Below are positions 22,701 to 32,676 of a DNA stretch of 64,000 nt, piece by piece (position 1 is the first letter of the stretch; each line of letters opens with the position of its first letter). Source of the DNA: Symsagittifera roscoffensis (lineage: Eukaryota; Xenacoelomorpha; Acoela; Convolutidae). Made by a program: the position numbers and the translations under genes. Location of the stretch: positions 44,437,346-44,501,345 of the forward strand of contig NC_087064.1 of the NCBI RefSeq assembly GCF_963678635.1. The letters are read 5' to 3'. The notes under the pieces were generated by a model. It searched no databases and was not told the origin of the DNA. It was given only the letters and a program-made list of their open reading frames with translations.

Positions 22701-25700
22701 ATACCTGTTGATAGTTTTAAATATAATTATGTCTGACAAACTATCATTTGATGTTTCTGGTATTTGGTTTAATTTTTATCTGAGTTTTTAGTTGTTCATA
22801 AATCAAGTGAATTGTTCATAAACCTTGTTATTTATTAAATCTGTTTTATCTTAACCAACTAACTTTGAAGTATTGAAATACATATTTGAAATAATGGAAT
22901 AGTTTTAATTTTCGTCTGAGGCCCCTTTGGCTTGAACTCCCGTCGGTTTGTTGCCCTGAAGGAATAAAAAAGCTATTAATCCTAATTTCTCAATTTAGTC
23001 AAAATTTATCCTGTGTGGTGGCTATTTTGTAAGAATCAGATGAGTGTTAACAGTCAGTCACTAATAATAAACTTGCATCAAATCTCTGCAAAAGTTTTAT
23101 CCTATTAAGCAAACCAGTTTTTATGGCCGAAGTATATCGGCAGTGGGTTTGATTAGTTGTCATTAGCTTCGTTCGTCTGGTTTATTTTTATAGTGTCTTA
23201 TGATTGGTTGGAGCTCATGTTGAAATAAAAACAGGTTTGCTGCTGTGCCCACGGAACACCTATTTTCAGGTTAACAACTAGTTCAAAAATGAACTTCAGT
23301 TTAAAAATTAAGCTGAATCATTGCGTCAAAAGACATATCTAGGCATTTGATATACTTTGAGCATACCTACATTTTAAAATCCAGTTCCATTCTGATAACA
23401 GAGATCTATGTTAATGTTGTTTTTAAATTTTTCATTAACCTTCGCTCAAAAAGTTTTTTCGACTCAGAAAGTTTCGGCTAGTCTTATGTTTGTTTTGTTA
23501 TGACTCCTTGTTTTTTGTGTTATGACGAAGTTTTTTTAGTTTTTGGTTTGCAAATAGCGCAAAAAAAGCATAAATGAACATTTTGTTTCGATTGAGGATT
23601 TTGATTTTCGTGAGGAGCAAATTGGGATGGATTTCTCGTTTCTCAAATTGGTTTAAATTCATCTTAAAATTGAATCATAGAAGTTTCTTGAAATTCTAAA
23701 AGCTCCTAGGCCATAGTTTTTCTTTAAAATTGCTTCAAAAAGATTTGCATTTCAAAGTGCATTCAGTCGTCATAATTAATCTATCGGTGGTACATTTGCA
23801 AATGATGCCTTTTTCGTATAGTAATTTATTCAATTCAATTTTTGAACAGAAGGAAATTGGAATGAAATTTTCTGAATCAGAAAATGAATATATATTGTTA
23901 AGAGTCGATGAACGGAGTCTTGATGATTTTTCTTTGTTTTTTTTCAGGAAAAGTCATAATAATTGTTAATTTTTTGTTAATTGAAATTAATTTTTCGTGT
24001 TAATAAAATTAATTTTTCGTTAATATACTTTTGATTTCTTTTCATATTCAATTCATTTACTTAGTTGAAACGAAAGCAAACTGCTCTATCGAGCAGCAAA
24101 AATGTAAAGGTGAAAAAAAAACGTGATCGACTTCAAGTTTTGGAAGTGGAATTCAATTTTCAGATTTCCCAGCGAAATAAAAATTTTACCTATCAATCCA
24201 GTTTTTTCATAATCCACTTTTTTTCATATCAAATGGCTTTAAGGGAATCTATTTTTTTCGAAAGTTTTCAAAAAAAGTGTCTTTTTTCGGTTTTTTGCTT
24301 TCATTGACTCTTTTCCAACTGTCTGTTGGCTATGTTCTTATAGACCCTTTTGTCATTTTTTATTACCCTTCTAGATGTTCTAACAAAAACGAAGATCTTT
24401 GTCTTGTAATTACATGAAATTGTACCGCATATGCTAATATATCTTACTAATGGTTACATCATAACTAATAGTTACATCATAATTGAATCTCACCTAGTAA
24501 GCCTAAGCCAATGAGAAGAGCATTGGTGTATCTGAAGTTGAGTCTATCTGAGAAGTCACTGTCCAGACCCCTGTTGATGTTGCCCAGACTATGTATGATC
24601 TCTGTGATCATCTTTCAACATCAATTTCTAGCTATGTCTATCTTGCGTTCAAAATTTTTCAATTTGAAGTGTTTAATTAAATTCAAATTGATGTGAAAAG
24701 AAAACCAGTTTTAACGGAGAGTAAAGTTGTGTGAGAATGGTTGATAAATAAGTTGGCTGATGAGGTTCAGTAAATGAAAAGTTGGGCTTCAATGGAAGCC
24801 AGTATTGGTAAGAGTATATCCTACTGACTCTGATGGTTTCGTCTTCCAGTACATAGAAAAGTGAGTGAGCTATAAAGTGAAATGATGTGTAGTAAATTAG
24901 AAGGGAGAATAGGTGTTATTGGGTTTTTGGGTTCTTTTTTCCTCGGCTCTATGTAAAATTGGCCTCTTGACATTAATCTGCCGTGGAGAAATTTATTTGA
25001 AATTATTCATTCCGCCTTTTATTTTCGTTTTTCAAATCAGTCAAATGAGGTCTTTCAAATGCAATTCACCTCACCGAATACTTTGCACTGGTCATTGGAC
25101 TTTCAATTTTTTGATGGTGGAGTGATTTCTGCTGAGTCTTATGCAAAAATTGAATGTTCAAACGTCAATTTTTTCTATCCAGTTTTACATATTTTGGTAC
25201 TCATTAGCATATGTCATTGTTTATTCAGTAGAGCAAACAGTATTAGAAAATAGTATAAACCATAAACCGGTTGGTATGAAAAAGTTGGGTGATGGTAATG
25301 ATTTTTCTGGTTATTATTACTATCCGATATTGGATAGTAATATCTTCAAGGCAGGGGCGGAAGTAGTGCAAAGTAAAAGTAAAGGCGCGAAACTTTTTTC
25401 CCCAAGTTCAATATTGCATTTTGGTCATTTTTAATCAGAAAATGGACATTGAAGGAATGAGATGAAAAATGAGGCGCTCTTTGATAAACAAACTGTGAAG
25501 ATAAATATAGGAAGGTAGGTATTGTTTTGGCCAGATAGCAGGAACAGCAGACGTGTTTATGGATACCCTTTGGAAATAGAGTTTGAAAATCAGTTGTTGG
25601 TCTTCCACTTATTGTAGAAAGTAGCGGGGAATCTGAAGCGAAGCTTGATGAATGGTGATATTAAGTGGGTTAGCGTCAACAGCACTGTTGGTTAATTACA

Positions 25701-28700
25701 CCAAGAGTTTACCTGTTTTCTCACAAGTGATGAAATCCCGCCGGCCGCTTTGTTCTTCAATCCTGCCAGTCTTTCTTTTCCCCATTGAGTGATTTTATGC
25801 TCCGCCATTTCTTCAGAGCTCACTTTTTGAATTTGAAATGAGGCTCGAAAGTGGTAAAAGTACGGAGAGTAAAAAGTTGGCTTAGTAAGTGTACCTTTAA
25901 AGTGGAAAAGAAGAATGGTTAGTTAAGTTAAGAGCCAACTGGCGCCCCTTTTTTAAGCAGCAGCGGAGACACTATGGTGTTATGTGGTGCTGTTGGTGGA
26001 ATTGGTGGCCCGTGGCACCCACTGTTGCTTATTTATTTTGGTCTCTTAAATTACGCTTCATTAACTTTTCTTCCCATCATTCCATCTCCCTAAATCAACT
26101 CAGCATTCACCACCCGGACCCTTTCTTTTCCTACTGTTTTTGCAACACTTTACACACTCCCGTTCTTTTATTACCCTCAATTTAATCACTCAAAAAGTTA
26201 GTCTCAAATGCTGAAAAAGTCTGATTTTATTTTTTAAGTTATGCAATCATTATGTAATTGAGAACTAAATAATTGAGACACTAGTTAATGTTATCCCAAT
26301 TAAATATGGTGCGACTAAGTGTTTGAAGACTAGATATTGAAAAGAGAAACGGTCTTGTGTGCTTCTGGTCCGCAATCAGTTTGCGAAAACCTGATTCAGT
26401 GAGATTAATTTGTCAAGGAGAAACATAGCTTAGTGAAGCGTATGAAGAAAGTAGCAATGTTTTAGTTGTTGAGTTTTGTTTCAGGCGAGAAGTCACGAAG
26501 AGGAAAAGAAAGAACAGTTAGATGCTGCAGTGCTGCGTCTGGAAGTGTTGAAGGTTAATTATGCAAACTAGAATATCGATCTCATTAAAAATAAACTTCA
26601 AGAATAAGTTCAAAGAGGAGCTATATCTTCTTTTTCCCCAACACTTGAGCTAGTTATAATGAGGTAACATTTGAAAGGTGTGTGTGAAGTGCTGGTTGTT
26701 TTCTGGGGCGCGGCTGCTGCTCAACGAGTGTGAAGTGGGTGAGCATTGATTGGGTGCCAATTTAGTTTCCCTCTGATTGATGCAAACTCATTTCAACAGC
26801 AACACTATCTACCTCAAAAAATATTTTAACCGTATTTTGAGCTGAAATATAGCAGCAATAATTTGATAACACAACAATTTTGTTGAAAACGCAGTCAAAA
26901 AAAAGAAACCGTTTCTGTTCTAATGTAACAGGAGTTTGAAATGATTTCGTGTAAAGTCAGCGAAGTCAAATTTAAAATGTGTTGAAAAGTCAAAAAAATA
27001 AATCGGTAGCTATTGAATTAAAGTTGAGCCAAAGTTGACCGAGGTAGCCTAGCTTGTCAATAGCTCGTTTTACAAATTGACACCTGAACTTGACATTGAA
27101 CCTCACTGAATTGGGAGAAATCGTGACTTATCTTGTCAATCATTTTGCATATAATTACCCATTTTTTAATGATTTTTTGTGCTCTGAAAAATAGTAAGTG
27201 TGAACTTATTTGTCCTGGCCAAGAATTTTGTTTGTTTTTGTTTTTCCAGGCAAGCTTGGTGCGCAATAGTCTGGTGATGATAAGTGACGCTGGAGTCCGT
27301 TTGGCACAAGGAATGGAAAAGATAAGTCTGGGTCAGCACAAAGTTTCCAAAATGATTCCAGTTATTCCTGTACATCTTGCCACCCCGACTCCAAACAACC
27401 CCACCAACACCTCCTGCTATCCAGGAGCAGATGTGACAAACAACTTGGTCGAAAATCTTGCCCAGGAAATTGGAATAGTTAGATCTACTCCTCAAGAATG
27501 TAGTCATCTTTGTGAGCCACTTTTCAAACGTGCCCAGTATCAGACTCATGGCTCTTCTTCGTTCTATAATTACCCAACTTCTTCGGCTATTTCTAACAAC
27601 CCACTAGCGAGGCTGAATCTCGCACCTCCTCCTTACTCACCTCCATCCCCGGGTCTTCAGCGAGACTACAGTACTGGCTCGCAACAAACATCCGGAGGGG
27701 TTCACACATGTCGACGCATGAACAGAATGAAGTACTACCAAAATAGAGAAAGTAGTTACAATTCAGACGGAGCTAGTCCCCGAATGCGCTCTGGAAAATT
27801 CACGGACGCATACGATGAAATACACAGTGACGAAGCTACGTTTGACTTGAACGATTCCGACTTCGAGCAAAATTTTGAGACGATTGATTTTGACCAGATC
27901 AGAAGAAGCAGAAGCCAGACTGACGCAGTCACAGGAGCAGCGTCTAACTCCATTGTGACGACTCCCTTCTCAAGTGAGAAGCAGTTTAGTGTATCTCCTT
28001 CAGGGGAAGCCAACGACCCTGGAACTGACCAGGAAGTCTATTCTCAACCCCTACGATGGGATCCGGCTAATCTGCTCAAGGACGCGGCTTCAACCAATAA
28101 GATCTTCGCTAGTGTGTATAACCAGATGAACGAACAAGTGGCACATTGTGAGATGCCCAATTGTTCTCAGGAGCCTTACTTGAACTTAATTAACAAGTGC
28201 AATCCGAATTGTGAAAGATGCAGTAGCGGCTCGAAGGAGGACACTACTGATCTAAGTATGTCTTGCGACAGAACCAATAGGATGTCAGCCGCAGAGTTTG
28301 ATGGTTAGTTTCACGTTTTCCGGTTAATCTGGAACATTGGTCGGTAAAATGTCAAATGCTTTTCACCTTTTCAGCGAAATGAATTCAAAGTGGTAAATTT
28401 GACTGAATTTTAAAAAAATTGTTTCACATGACTGGTTTGGGAACTGGGCTTATCTTTGTCATTTCTGGTGTTATATGAAGCTTTTATATGAGCTCAAACC
28501 ATTACTCTTTTAAGTTCTTTTCACTGATTTCTTTTCCTCTTACACTCGGGCTGTGCAGTCGATCACCTGGTTAAATCCATGACTTTATACTTTAATATTT
28601 TTTCACCAATTGATAGAGTATTCTCAACAACAAGCAGCTTTAAAGCGTCGAGACGGGATGAAAGTCCGCTCGGGTTCTTTGCACGCTCAAACAATGCTCA

Positions 28701-31700
28701 CAAACCGACTAAAGAGACAGCAGCATCTGCAATCTCACAGCGGCAGTGTGGACTTGAACCTCAAAATGAGAGATTCCACCAAAAAAGAGTCAACTCATGT
28801 AGTAACTCCGGAAGCTAGAGCTTCGAAAACTGGCAGCGAGATAGAGAAGGCTTCTAATTGTAGTCTGGAACATGTGGACTTGATGTCCCATATGCTTGAC
28901 ACGTTCTTTTCAGTTGAAGAGAGCGAACATTTTGAAACTTCCGCGGCAGAAGGTCTGCAAACTTTGATAAATGTTGTTGTTCAATGTCTGTACTTTTAGT
29001 TCCAGTAGCTGCTTTGATGTTTAGTTGGTATTGTGCCTGAACTTTTCGTTGAATATGTTTTCGAACTTGTTTAAGCTGTCTACCATATTTGTATCTGCCA
29101 TATGTTTGTTTTATACGTCCATGGGGTTGTTTTCATGGGGTAAATGTACATTTTTTTTAGAGCAAAGTGGTCTAACTCAGCTAGTTTTCGTTACCGATGT
29201 TGTTATTTGAAATTGATATTTTTAAAATAGCTTGAATATACTGAAACAGTGTTAAAACATCAGAACAGGAGCGATCAGTAACTGTTTAAACGTACATGGA
29301 GTAGAATCTGGTAGACTGCTATCGAACGGCTTTTTACTTCCTTATCCGAGTCGCTCCTTCAGACGTTTACTACTAAACACTTACTTTTGGTTTTTTAAAA
29401 ACAAACATTTGATAAAATTTATGTTTCTTGATTCTAATAAACTGATTGTAACGGTAGAATTAGTTTTTTAATGATTGTGTTAATGAATTAAATGAATTTT
29501 CACTTATTTAGGTAATCTGTTTTCAGCAAATTTTTCACGCTTAATTTTAAATTTTGGTGGTTTGACGCTTGATTTTTAATTAAGTTCACTTCAGATTTCT
29601 TCGATGAACACAAAGCGAAATTGAAAGCGAAAATGAAACGCTTTCCAATAGCAAAAGTGCATATAGAACTTAAGCTTTATTTTGAAAAAAAAAAAAATCA
29701 TTTTCGCTTTAGATTCGCTGTCAAAAAGGCGTCAATCACAAAAACAATGTTGAGATTGGAACAGGTTTTTTGGTCTCTTTGAGCTCATTAACAATTTTGC
29801 AACCTGTTGGCTACGTTTGAATGACTTTTAGTTTCTTAGTTTTATGTTCAGTTATCCTGGTCTTAAGTGCTCTTCAATGTCTTGCACGGTGTTTAACGTT
29901 TAACTTCAAGAGATTCAATTCAAAAAATACCGCAAGTTATAAATGAAATATCCGAGCTCATCAATCTGATGTGCTTTATTACAAGTAAGCTTTGCTAGCG
30001 TAGAATAATAAGATGAGTCCACTTTTTCCCAACCACCTTCACAAATTTAAGTGCAGCGTTCAGTGTTTTGTGAAAGGTCTGATCTAGCTATATCTACTGT
30101 AGTAAAGCGCATTCTTTGCTGTCTGATTTGGTAACTGGAATTTGAGTATACACGTAATTGCGTCTAAAAAATCCAAAAAAGTGGGAATTCAGATTTCAAT
30201 TATTTGAAGAAAAAAAATGTATTTGAGATTTTTTTCTGATGTAAAATTAATGTAGTCTGATTTTCCCATATACTCAATTTCTTCGCCGCCCCGGTATACA
30301 AGTATGGGTGATCTTAATTCAATCGATTACACTATGGCCAAGTGGTTAAGTCAATTGACTCTTGTGCAGGCGGCTGAAGGTCGAATACTGAATCCCCCAG
30401 AGGGTTTTGTATTTTGCCATTGATTTTTCATGGCATATTTGTAGTGACCTGTATTTTTTCTGCTATTTTAGAGCTCATTTTTGCAGTTTTTTTGTGTGTG
30501 CGAAGTACAGACTTGCCTCTGTGGTGAATAATTTATTTAGGAATATTTGTAATTTCAGCATGAAGTTGAAATCATGGTATTGCTTGCATGTTGATGCAAC
30601 CAGTTTTTGGCTCAAAAAGTGTGAGGTGATTTTTTCTAGGCAAGCAGCCAGAAAATCAGAGCAATGCTGTTGGCTCATCTGTGGAGCCCGATTGTGATGA
30701 TATCCATCCCCCTTCTGGTCTGCCCCTGGATAGGTCTGCAGTTGAGACTCCACAGCATTCTGTCACTTCTGGTGAAGAGGGAATCTACAGCAACCTCAAC
30801 CACACCTGGTCATCTGCTCCTTCCCTGCCTGATTCTTGCAGGAGTTGCATGTGTCGGAACTGCGTCGAGGCGGCATCCAACGAAGGTAAATAGTTTTGAG
30901 GTGACCTATGAAGAGATTTATATGCGAATATCTGACATATTTGGTAAAAGAAATGAAATTTTACGTGCAACATTTGACCGTATTCGTTTACCTTGATGAC
31001 TTTGGAGCTCTATTAGGTGTTCTGGGAGCGGACGATGCTCAGATAGATGATGCAGTGTTTGACGACCAGTGTTCGAACAGCTATGTGAACTATAGCAACA
31101 GCAGACTGCGTGAATACTCCATGTTCTGGGCAGCAGCTGAATCTGACTCGGATAACAAGAGGAACCCGGCATATGAGGAGTTACAAACTCTCCATAGCGA
31201 CGACGGACGTAAAAGTGGCCTGGAGGAGACATTAGATCGAGGTAAAAAAAATTTCGAGGTCTAGTCTTAAAATTTCACTGGGACTATGTCAATAGGAGTT
31301 AAGTGGATTAAAAAAATTGGACCTGAGAACAGTTTTTTTTTCAGTCTCACAGCGAAGTCGTAACAGTAACTCGGGCAGTTTGAATGACAACTTAGACGAA
31401 GCAGATGAGACATCCACTGTGCAGAGAAGGCCCGCCAAAGCAACACATGAAAGATCGCCTCTTAAGTCACCAAGCAAGGTATCTTCAAAAGCGGAGGAGA
31501 GTCAAGCAACTGCAAATTCCCAAGAAAGACAAGCTAACTCCAATGGATCCGAAGGAGGCGCAGACGGACAGGAGTTTTCGATCCAGGGGGGAACTCGCGA
31601 TGAAGTTGGAATCGACAAGAAACCGAATGGAGACTCTCTCACTCCCCAAGATAAGCCACCGACGACTCCAAGTACGAATAAGAACAGTGGCGGATACTCA

Positions 31701-31808
31701 TCGCAACAAATGAGACGGCCACCCAATAAATTTGGAATCAGGAAGGCGTTGTTCAGATTGAAGAACTCGAGGTTATCGACGAGCGAGCCAAATCTATTTA
31801 AAAAATAG
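13759..31808 (+). CDS. Ten-exon gene: BAR-like coiled-coil protein with long disordered tail (Pil1/Lsp1-like layout)
   Basis: Exons: 13759-13870, 13985-14106, 18802-18915, 19100-19165, 26485-26553, 27250-28303, 28617-28952, 30640-30885, 31017-31241, 31345-31808. All introns are GT/AG, phases match at each join, and the sum is 936 codons (935 aa plus TAG). Residues about 38-200, from six small exons, are predominantly helical and charged (SLWMWASSEANAALRDIVM, KKFVEHRRVLKQVVEEE, KKAAKLSAKV, LKNLKNELQIARSHEEEKK). In length and order this resembles a BAR-type domain, most like the fungal eisosome Pil1/Lsp1 family, less like CIBAR/FAM92. After it the protein is low-complexity and Ser-rich, with a WW-type site APPPYSPPSP in exon 6, small Cys clusters (CRSCMCRNC) and a basic C-terminus GIRKALFRLKNSRLSTSEP. 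A membrane-curving scaffold is the likely role. The domain name is tentative; the gene model is solid. Confidence 0.75.
14740..15080 (+). repeat. Interspersed repeat family copy 1
   Basis: Shares with the other copies the ordered blocks GCAAACTCCACTATCGAA, TTTCCCAGCGGAATAAAAA, TGTTCTAGAAATTCAAAAAG and an end CCAACGGTCAGTTGGCTATGTT, whose CCAAC...GTTGG can fold as a short hairpin. No coding capacity. Confidence 0.8.
15960..16605 (+). repeat. Duplicated segment (direct, about 480 bp apart)
   Basis: A block containing GGTAGGTTGCTATCGAGC, a GGCTATCAGTGTTTAT segment and GATTGGAATATTTTATTTCTC (15,962-16,172) recurs in the same order at 16,441-16,600 with scattered changes. The 270 bp between the copies is not repeated. 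No coding sequence. Confidence 0.7.
18267..18787. mobile_element. MITE-like element with ~100-bp terminal inverted repeats
   Basis: The left end TCTCAAAAAAGTGCAATAAA continues through ATAACAAGGATAGCCGGTT and TACCCCAGAATGTTCGGACC. The same blocks appear reverse-complemented at the right end, finishing TTATTGCACTTTTTTGAGA at 18,787. The arms are about 100 bp with few differences and the whole is 521 bp with no ORF. No target-site duplication was obvious. It stops 14 bp before exon 3 of the BAR-like gene, so it supplies or abuts the intron's polypyrimidine and branch region. A diverged relative of the inner arm lies near 40,090-40,140. Confidence 0.8.
19229..24611 (-). CDS. Innexin, complete five-exon gene nested in an intron on the opposite strand
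   Basis: Exons on the minus strand: 24611-24494, 21456-21189, 21041-20688, 20364-20140, 19889-19229; GT/AG introns, phases 1, 2, 2, 2 agree, total 542 codons (541 aa). Innexin hallmarks are all present: an N-terminal DFSDRLNFRYTNALLIG, first-loop cysteines in ICWSPQQFTGQW and ADNFCW, the family signature YYQWTPLILF opening TM2, TM3 (IVYPMVKCLFLLNILLQYY), second-loop cysteines in RVTWCTV and HCVLPINIFNE, and TM4 (FLFLWFWLLLLFAV). The cytoplasmic tail is about 200 aa, long for the family, polar, with a SPPALPPKAM stretch. Product: gap-junction or pannexin-like channel subunit in the plasma membrane. The gene lies wholly inside intron 4 of the BAR-like gene. A candidate AATAAA on the minus strand is at 19,087-19,092. 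Confidence 0.97.
21680..22000 (+). repeat. Interspersed repeat family copy 2 (3' end diverged)
   Basis: Begins ATAGTTCAGACTCTTATATA and carries GGCAAACTCCACTATC, CACTAAAACGTGATC and TTTTCCAGCGAAATAGAAG in the family order. It lies in innexin intron 1 and in intron 4 of the host gene. The hairpin end is not recognisable here. Confidence 0.75.
22225..22755. repeat. Long near-perfect inverted duplication (arms about 255 bp)
   Basis: The sequence reads out from a centre at 22,493/22,494 (GATGGGATCAATTGATCCCATC) into two arms that match almost base for base to about 22,234 on the left and 22,746 on the right. Differences are a short A-run change near the centre, a 7-8 bp extra TGCCCAC-type unit in the left arm, and mismatches at the outer ends. 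Each arm contains AACTGTCTGTTGGCCATGTT, close to the hairpin end of the interspersed repeat family. Transcribed on either strand it could fold into a roughly 250-bp stem. Confidence 0.9.
23850..24340 (+). repeat. Interspersed repeat family copy 3
   Basis: Starts near GTCGATGAACGGAGTCTTGA, runs through GCAAACTGCTCTATCGAGC, ACGTGATCGACTTCAAG and TTTCCCAGCGAAATAAAAA, and ends CCAACTGTCTGTTGGCTATG at about 24,333. It lies in innexin intron 1. Confidence 0.8.
30323..30405 (+). repeat. tRNA-like sequence, probably a SINE head or tRNA relic
   Basis: TGGCCAAGTGGTTAAGTCAA resembles a pol III A box, and GGTCGAATACTGAATCCC lies where a B box would be, but is altered. It lies in intron 7 of the BAR-like gene. 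The arms do not pair into a full cloverleaf, so I do not call a tRNA gene. Confidence 0.45.
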
Positions 31809-32676
31809 GTTAGTTTTTCCTTCGAGCCTAAAACTTAGACTCAATTCTGCTGTTGGAATATAATTACCAAAGTGAGCACAGTTCGTCATTGGCAAAAACC
31901 TATTCTGCTACTGGAGTAACACTTTCCAATATCTCTTAGCTAAGCCCAATTACTCTGGAAAAAAACCTATACTGCTCCTGGAGTAAAACTTCCCAATATA
32001 GTTTGGCTGTTTTCTGCTTCCTAATGCGAAGTACAAATTCCGGTGTGTTTCTACGTTCACCCCAAAAGTTGTTTTCATAATGCTGTCGTTGAAAGAAAAC
32101 CTATTTTTTTTTATCTCACTTGAAATCAAAAAGGGATATTGAAGGGAAGGAAATCTTATGTGGTCTGCCATGTGAAGTTATCTTTTTGCTCGGACGACCT
32201 ATGGTGTTGAGAATTATTAGATCCGGGTCATATCCAGGCACCACACAAAAACATCAGTTGGGTTTGAGTGATAACCCGTGCGATTAGTCTTCAAACATTT
32301 TTGCCCGTAAAAATCTGCGTTCCCAACAGACATGTCTTCACCAATAGTCATAATTGTTCACAGATTAAGGAGCCGATTAACGTAGTTCAGACTCTCATAT
32401 AGTAAAGATGATTTTTTCCGTTTTTTTTCAGGTTCGTTTTTTTGCGGTTTGATTTTTGCAGGCCTCTAATAGAGTGATAAGCTTCCATTTAAGCGATGAA
32501 AACTTAAAAATTTGAGAACAAATTTTGGAAACATTTTTTGATTTTTTCTAAGTTATTTTTCGTTTTTCTCGTCACTTTCCAGAAAATTGGTTTCGAATGT
32601 GCTTTATTTGCTACTATTATGCAAAACGTTTCAGTTTTTCGTTCATATTTCTCTCCGCCCACGATTTGTTACTGGT
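31809..32676. other. Intergenic, no gene seen
   Basis: Downstream of the BAR-like gene. It contains a tandem-like pair of segments sharing CTATTCTGCTACTGGAGTAA / CTATACTGCTCCTGGAGTAA (31,901-31,990) and a fragment of the interspersed family near 32,355-32,430 (GAACGTAGTTCAGACTCTC-like block). No clear AATAAA for the upstream gene was found. Confidence 0.45.
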
